From the NCBI RefSeq assembly GCF_040605455.1, contig NZ_JBEXCV010000012.1, positions 34,777 through 98,776 on the forward strand: 64,000 nt of DNA, given 5' to 3'. Origin of the DNA: Embleya sp040605455 (GTDB lineage Bacteria; Actinomycetota; Actinomycetes; Streptomycetales; Streptomycetaceae). Numbering within the stretch: the first letter of the stretch is position 1; each line of letters opens with the position of its first letter. Under the pieces are notes generated by a model. It was not told where the DNA came from. It made no database searches and worked only from the letters and a program-made list of their open reading frames with translations. Positions 61,177 through 64,000 of the stretch are shown here, piece by piece. A program made the position numbers and the translations under genes.

Positions 61177-61910
61177 GGTGTGTCCTCCCAAGTACTGCGG
61201 TGTCGTTGCGAGAAGACTCGTCCCTCCCTCTTGGAATCCACATGGACCCGACATGGAACACGACAGGACACCGATCCGAACCCCCGCTCCCCGTACGCGT
61301 CGGGCCACGGCGGACTGCGCACCGCGCGCCCGGTGTTCAACGCCCTGGAAACCCCGGAACGTGAGCGTCAGACGCTGCGCCGAATCCAGCGGCCTTCAGC
61401 GTGCACCGGTGCCGCCGCCGGTCCGCAACGCGGGACATTGGCGCCGAGGCCACTCGCGCGGCGGCAAGCAGGTGCGCCGGGCGGTCCGGGCCGGCGAGGG
61501 TGGGATCGCGCCTCGCGCCGGGGAACACCAGCGGCTGCTCGTGCGGCCGGACGGGATCGGCGAGGCAGGCCGTTTCCTCCAGCGTGTCGGTGCCGTGGGT
61601 GGGGCCACTGCGCCCGGCCGGTAACGGATGAACGCTATGCCCTGATCGCTCGAACCTGACCGCCCGACCCTCGAAATGCCCTGGCCCCGCGCAACGCGAT
61701 CCGGCCGGGACGATGGTTTCCGTCGTGTGTGTCGTGGCCCCTGCCGAGACGATCGGAAGTCTGCGGCCTGCCGAGCTGCCTTCGGCAGACACTTCCGTTG
61801 GAGCGGGATCGGTTCCGGATTCGGGTCGTGATTCAGATCATGCCCGCAGGTCGTGACCTGGGCGGTGGACAAGGTTGTCATTCCGTTGAGAACGCGATCT
61901 AGGGGGACGC
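61177..61910. other. Intergenic region without a supported gene
   Basis: About 734 bases between divergent genes. Long open frames are arginine-rich and lack recognisable domains. The promoter of the L,D-transpeptidase should lie near 61850-61900, where TTGTCATTCCGTTGAGAACG occurs. Confidence 0.4.
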
Positions 61911-63206
61911 ATGGCGAACATGGCCCGAGGCACCACGGCCGGCGCGGTCGACGGGAGACGCCCTTCGCGGCGGGCACGCAGGGTCCTGCCGGTACTCGCG
62001 CTGTGTGTCGCGCTGCTCGGCATGGGCGCGTGCAGCAGCGACGGCGACACGAAGGACAAGCAGGACGGCAAGGCCGACGCCACCGCGCAGAGCAAGGGCC
62101 CCGGCGCCGGCGACAACGCGCCGAAGACGTCCAAGGCCGTGGTTACCATCGCCCCGCAGGACGGCGCGATCGGGGTGGCCACCGACGGCGCGCTGAAGGT
62201 GAGCGTGGCCGCCGGCAAGCTGACCGAGGTCACCGTGAAGACCTCCGAGGGCAAGGCCGTCGAAGGCAAGGCGTCTGCGGACGGGGCCAGTTGGGTGCCG
62301 TCGGCGGCGTTGCAGACCGGTACCAAGTACGCGGTGTCGGCGACCGCGACCGACGCCGCCGGGCTGGTCTCGGCGCTGCAGTCCTCGTTCACCACGCTCA
62401 CCCCGGCGAACACCAACTACGGCGTGTTCAACATCGACGCGAACGAGACGTACGGCGTCGGCATGATCGTCTCGCTGGACTTCACCAAGCCGGTTACCGA
62501 CAAGGCGGTGGTGAACCAGTCGGTCACCGTCACCTCCGAGCCCGCCGTCGACGTCAAGGGCCACTGGTTCGGCAACCAGCGGCTGGACTTCCGCCCGGAG
62601 AAGTACTGGAAACCCGGCACGAAGGTCACGCTGCACCTGAACCTGGACGGCAAGCAGACCTCCCCGGGTGTCTACGGCAAGCAGAAGAAAGACGTCACCT
62701 TCACCGTCGGCCGCGCGCAGACCAGCGTCGCCGACAGCACCGCGCACACGCTGACCATCACCCGCGACGGCAAGGTTGTGGACAAGGTGCCGGCCAGCCT
62801 GGGCAGCAGCGAATTCACCACCTGGAACGGCAAGATGACGATCATGTCCAAGGAGGGCACGATCCGGATGTCCGGCCAGAGCGTGGGCTACGGCGCCGAC
62901 TCGTACGACATCCCGGACGTCCCGCACAGCATGCGCCTGAGCAACACCGGCACCTACGTGCACGGCAACCACTGGTACAAGGACAAGGCCAATCCGCCGT
63001 TCGGGCGGGAGAACACCAGCCACGGCTGCGTCGGCCTCAAGGACGTCGTGGGCGGCGGCGACGCCAAGATGCCGGCCGCGTGGTTCTTCGCGAACTCGCT
63101 GATCGGTGACGTGATCGAGGTGATCCACTCGCCCAGTGAAGTAATCGCCCCGGAGAACGGTTGGAGCGGCTGGACGATGACCTGGGCCGGCTGGACGACG
63201 ACCTGA
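61911..63206 (+). CDS. L,D-transpeptidase lipoprotein with N-terminal Ig-like domains
   Basis: A 431-residue envelope enzyme forming 3-3 peptidoglycan cross-links. The N-terminus MANMARGTTAGAVDGRRPSR carries a lipoprotein signal with lipobox LGMGACSS near residue 39. A charged linker follows, then two Ig-like domains (about 75-170 and 175-275). The YkuD catalytic domain is at about 280-410, with the invariant cysteine at residue 373 in SHGCVGL and the conserved histidine in TYVHGNHW. The C-terminal tail (WSGWTMTWAGWTTT) is tryptophan-rich. It is monocistronic with a strong terminator. Confidence 0.92.
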   Translation: MANMARGTTAGAVDGRRPSRRARRVLPVLALCVALLGMGACSSDGDTKDKQDGKADATAQSKGPGAGDNAPKTSKAVVTIAPQDGAIGVATDGALKVSVAAGKLTEVTVKTSEGKAVEGKASADGASWVPSAALQTGTKYAVSATATDAAGLVSALQSSFTTLTPANTNYGVFNIDANETYGVGMIVSLDFTKPVTDKAVVNQSVTVTSEPAVDVKGHWFGNQRLDFRPEKYWKPGTKVTLHLNLDGKQTSPGVYGKQKKDVTFTVGRAQTSVADSTAHTLTITRDGKVVDKVPASLGSSEFTTWNGKMTIMSKEGTIRMSGQSVGYGADSYDIPDVPHSMRLSNTGTYVHGNHWYKDKANPPFGRENTSHGCVGLKDVVGGGDAKMPAAWFFANSLIGDVIEVIHSPSEVIAPENGWSGWTMTWAGWTTT

Positions 63207-63325
63207 TCGGCCTCCGTCCCACCACCGGGGCCGCCGGCCCGGCGCGCACCCTGGAGTACGAACCGCCGCAGGGGCCGCCCGTGCGTGTGCGTTTCGACCG
63301 GAACGTGAAGGCCGAACGCCACACA

Positions 63326-63362
63326 TGCCCGTGAGGCGTGCGTGGGGCACGCCGCACGGGCA
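63326..63362 (+). terminator. Very strong hairpin after the L,D-transpeptidase gene
   Basis: TGCCCGTGAGGCGTGC (63326-63341) pairs with GCACGCCGCACGGGCA (63347-63362) with one mismatch around GTGGG. CGAACG (63313-63318) and CGTTCG (63363-63368) can extend it. It lies 120 bases after the stop codon. Confidence 0.7.
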
Positions 63363-63368
63363 CGTTCG

Positions 63369-63623
63369 GTGTGGGCGACCGCCCGAGCCGGCGGTGCCCG
63401 CCGGAGGTCGAGATCGAGATCGACACGCAGTACGCGGCGCGTTCCATCGCCGCATGCTGCACCTCTGCGGCCTGCGGGGTCGCCGGGTTTTCCATTCACT
63501 CTGCGGCGATCGCCTGCCGCCCGCCTCCGCGTCACCAAGGCCCGGGTCGACAGCGGCTATCGAAGCAAGGCGCGCCAACTCGTCTTCACCCCCGGCTGGT
63601 TCGTACGCAAATACGATGCTCCG
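63369..63623. other. Intergenic region upstream of the mannosyltransferase gene
   Basis: No supported gene. In Streptomyces the protein mannosyltransferase gene often lies next to a divergent rsmI; no rsmI is present here. Confidence 0.4.
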
Positions 63624-64000
63624 GTGACGAGTGACGTGGCGACCGGTCAGCCGACCCGCAAGCAACCAACGGAGGGGGATGTGGAGTTACCCGGCACCCC
63701 CGGCACCCCCGGTGCCGCACATGCCGAGGCCGAGGTTCGGGGGTGGACCTGGCCGCCGGCCCGAATACCGCATCGGGACCGGCCGCCGACGTCGCTGCGC
63801 GAGCGGTTGGTGCCCTCGTACACCGACAACAGCGCGTACACCGGCGGTGGCTGGTTGCCGTGCCTCCTGGTGACGCTGTTGGCCGGTTTCATCCGGTTCT
63901 GGAATCTGGGCAAGCCGCGGGCGGTGATATTCGACGAGACGTACTACGCCAAGGACGGCTGGTCGCTGCTCAAGCTCGGCTACGAGGGCACCTGGCCCAA
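63624..64000 (+). CDS. Protein O-mannosyltransferase (dolichyl-phosphate-mannose type), 5' part
   Basis: The first 125 codons of a gene running off the right edge. Start GTG 63624 gives MTSDVATGQPTRKQPTEGDV; later starts such as GTG 63681 cannot be excluded, as GGAGGGGG sits close to it. The Pro/Gly-rich N-terminus precedes SLRERLVPSYTDNSAYTGGG and the first membrane helix LPCLLVTLLAGFIRFWNLG. The catalytic-loop motif IFDETYYAKDGWSLLKLGYE follows, with the conserved D-E of the PMT family, which glycosylates secreted proteins from polyprenyl-phosphate-mannose. Confidence 0.9.
   Translation, partial: MTSDVATGQPTRKQPTEGDVELPGTPGTPGAAHAEAEVRGWTWPPARIPHRDRPPTSLRERLVPSYTDNSAYTGGGWLPCLLVTLLAGFIRFWNLGKPRAVIFDETYYAKDGWSLLKLGYEGTWP

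Noticed and set aside
1..64000. CRISPR arrays, tRNA, rRNA, complete IS or secondary-metabolite cluster
   Set aside because: No spaced repeat array, cloverleaf, rRNA signature, intact transposase or PKS/NRPS module was seen.

Overview
The window is about 64 kb of very GC-rich DNA with strong G/C preference at third codon positions, frequent GTG starts, purine-rich ribosome binding sites and ATGA/GTGA stop-start overlaps. Gene families (NsrR of the C-X5-C-X5-C type, actinobacterial SigJ-like ECF factor, YheO-like regulator, secreted alpha-galactosidase, M9 collagenase and ricin-lectin proteins) point to a Streptomyces-like actinomycete (order Streptomycetales). No tRNA, rRNA, CRISPR array, prophage or intact insertion sequence was seen.

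Layout. 1-5815: a PAP2/Aur1-type membrane protein running off the left edge, a frameshifted MHS-family transporter, the nitric-oxide sensor gene nsrR with flavohaemoglobin hmp (each with a recognisable NsrR box), and a ferritin-like protein. 5822-7658: a graveyard with an S8 peptidase fragment and an internally deleted MFS gene, then a small carboxymuconolactone decarboxylase. 7873-13587: a ClC chloride channel, a phosphoribosyltransferase-hydrolase fusion and an ECF sigma/membrane partner pair. 13782-20693: a carbohydrate block with secreted GH27 alpha-galactosidase, a monosaccharide ABC importer and a divergent DeoR regulator flanked by two TGTTGG-N4-TGTTGG repeats. 20785-24277: a broken metallophosphoesterase, small hypothetical and secreted proteins and a winged-helix regulator fragment. 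24278-30383: a LysR regulator, a secreted Asp-box/ricin-lectin protein and a secreted M9 collagenase, with a stray collagenase fragment between them. 30706-34923: a GMC oxidoreductase/TIM-barrel isomerase pair and a LacI regulator. 35145-40019: an L-rhamnose catabolic operon (isomerase, bifunctional aldolase-dehydrogenase, kinase) with a LacI-type palindrome at the divergent promoter. 40160-42724: an SRPBCC protein/ArsR pair with two operators bracketing a promoter, an atypical SDR and a PEP-mutase/isocitrate-lyase family enzyme. 42791-45129: a Ser/Thr kinase, a kinase scrap and a SigJ-like sigma factor lacking its usual C-terminal domain. 45512-53963: a complete nitrate respiration locus narK-narGHJI. 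54570-61176: CapA-like protein, DHFR-family protein, a disordered protein, an aminotransferase/ornithine cyclodeaminase operon led by a broken YheO-like regulator, an SH3 protein and a cupin. 61911-64000: an L,D-transpeptidase lipoprotein with a very strong terminator hairpin and the start of a protein O-mannosyltransferase.

How it fits together. Nitrate respiration can produce nitrite and NO, and the NsrR/Hmp pair is the matching NO defence, 40 kb away. The rest is largely saprophytic: release and uptake of galactosides, rhamnose catabolism, collagen breakdown and lectin-type binding, each with a local regulator. Decayed genes are unusually frequent (at least eight cases), often with homopolymer slips or clean internal deletions, which suggests a fast-evolving accessory part of the chromosome or, for some single-base slips, sequencing error.
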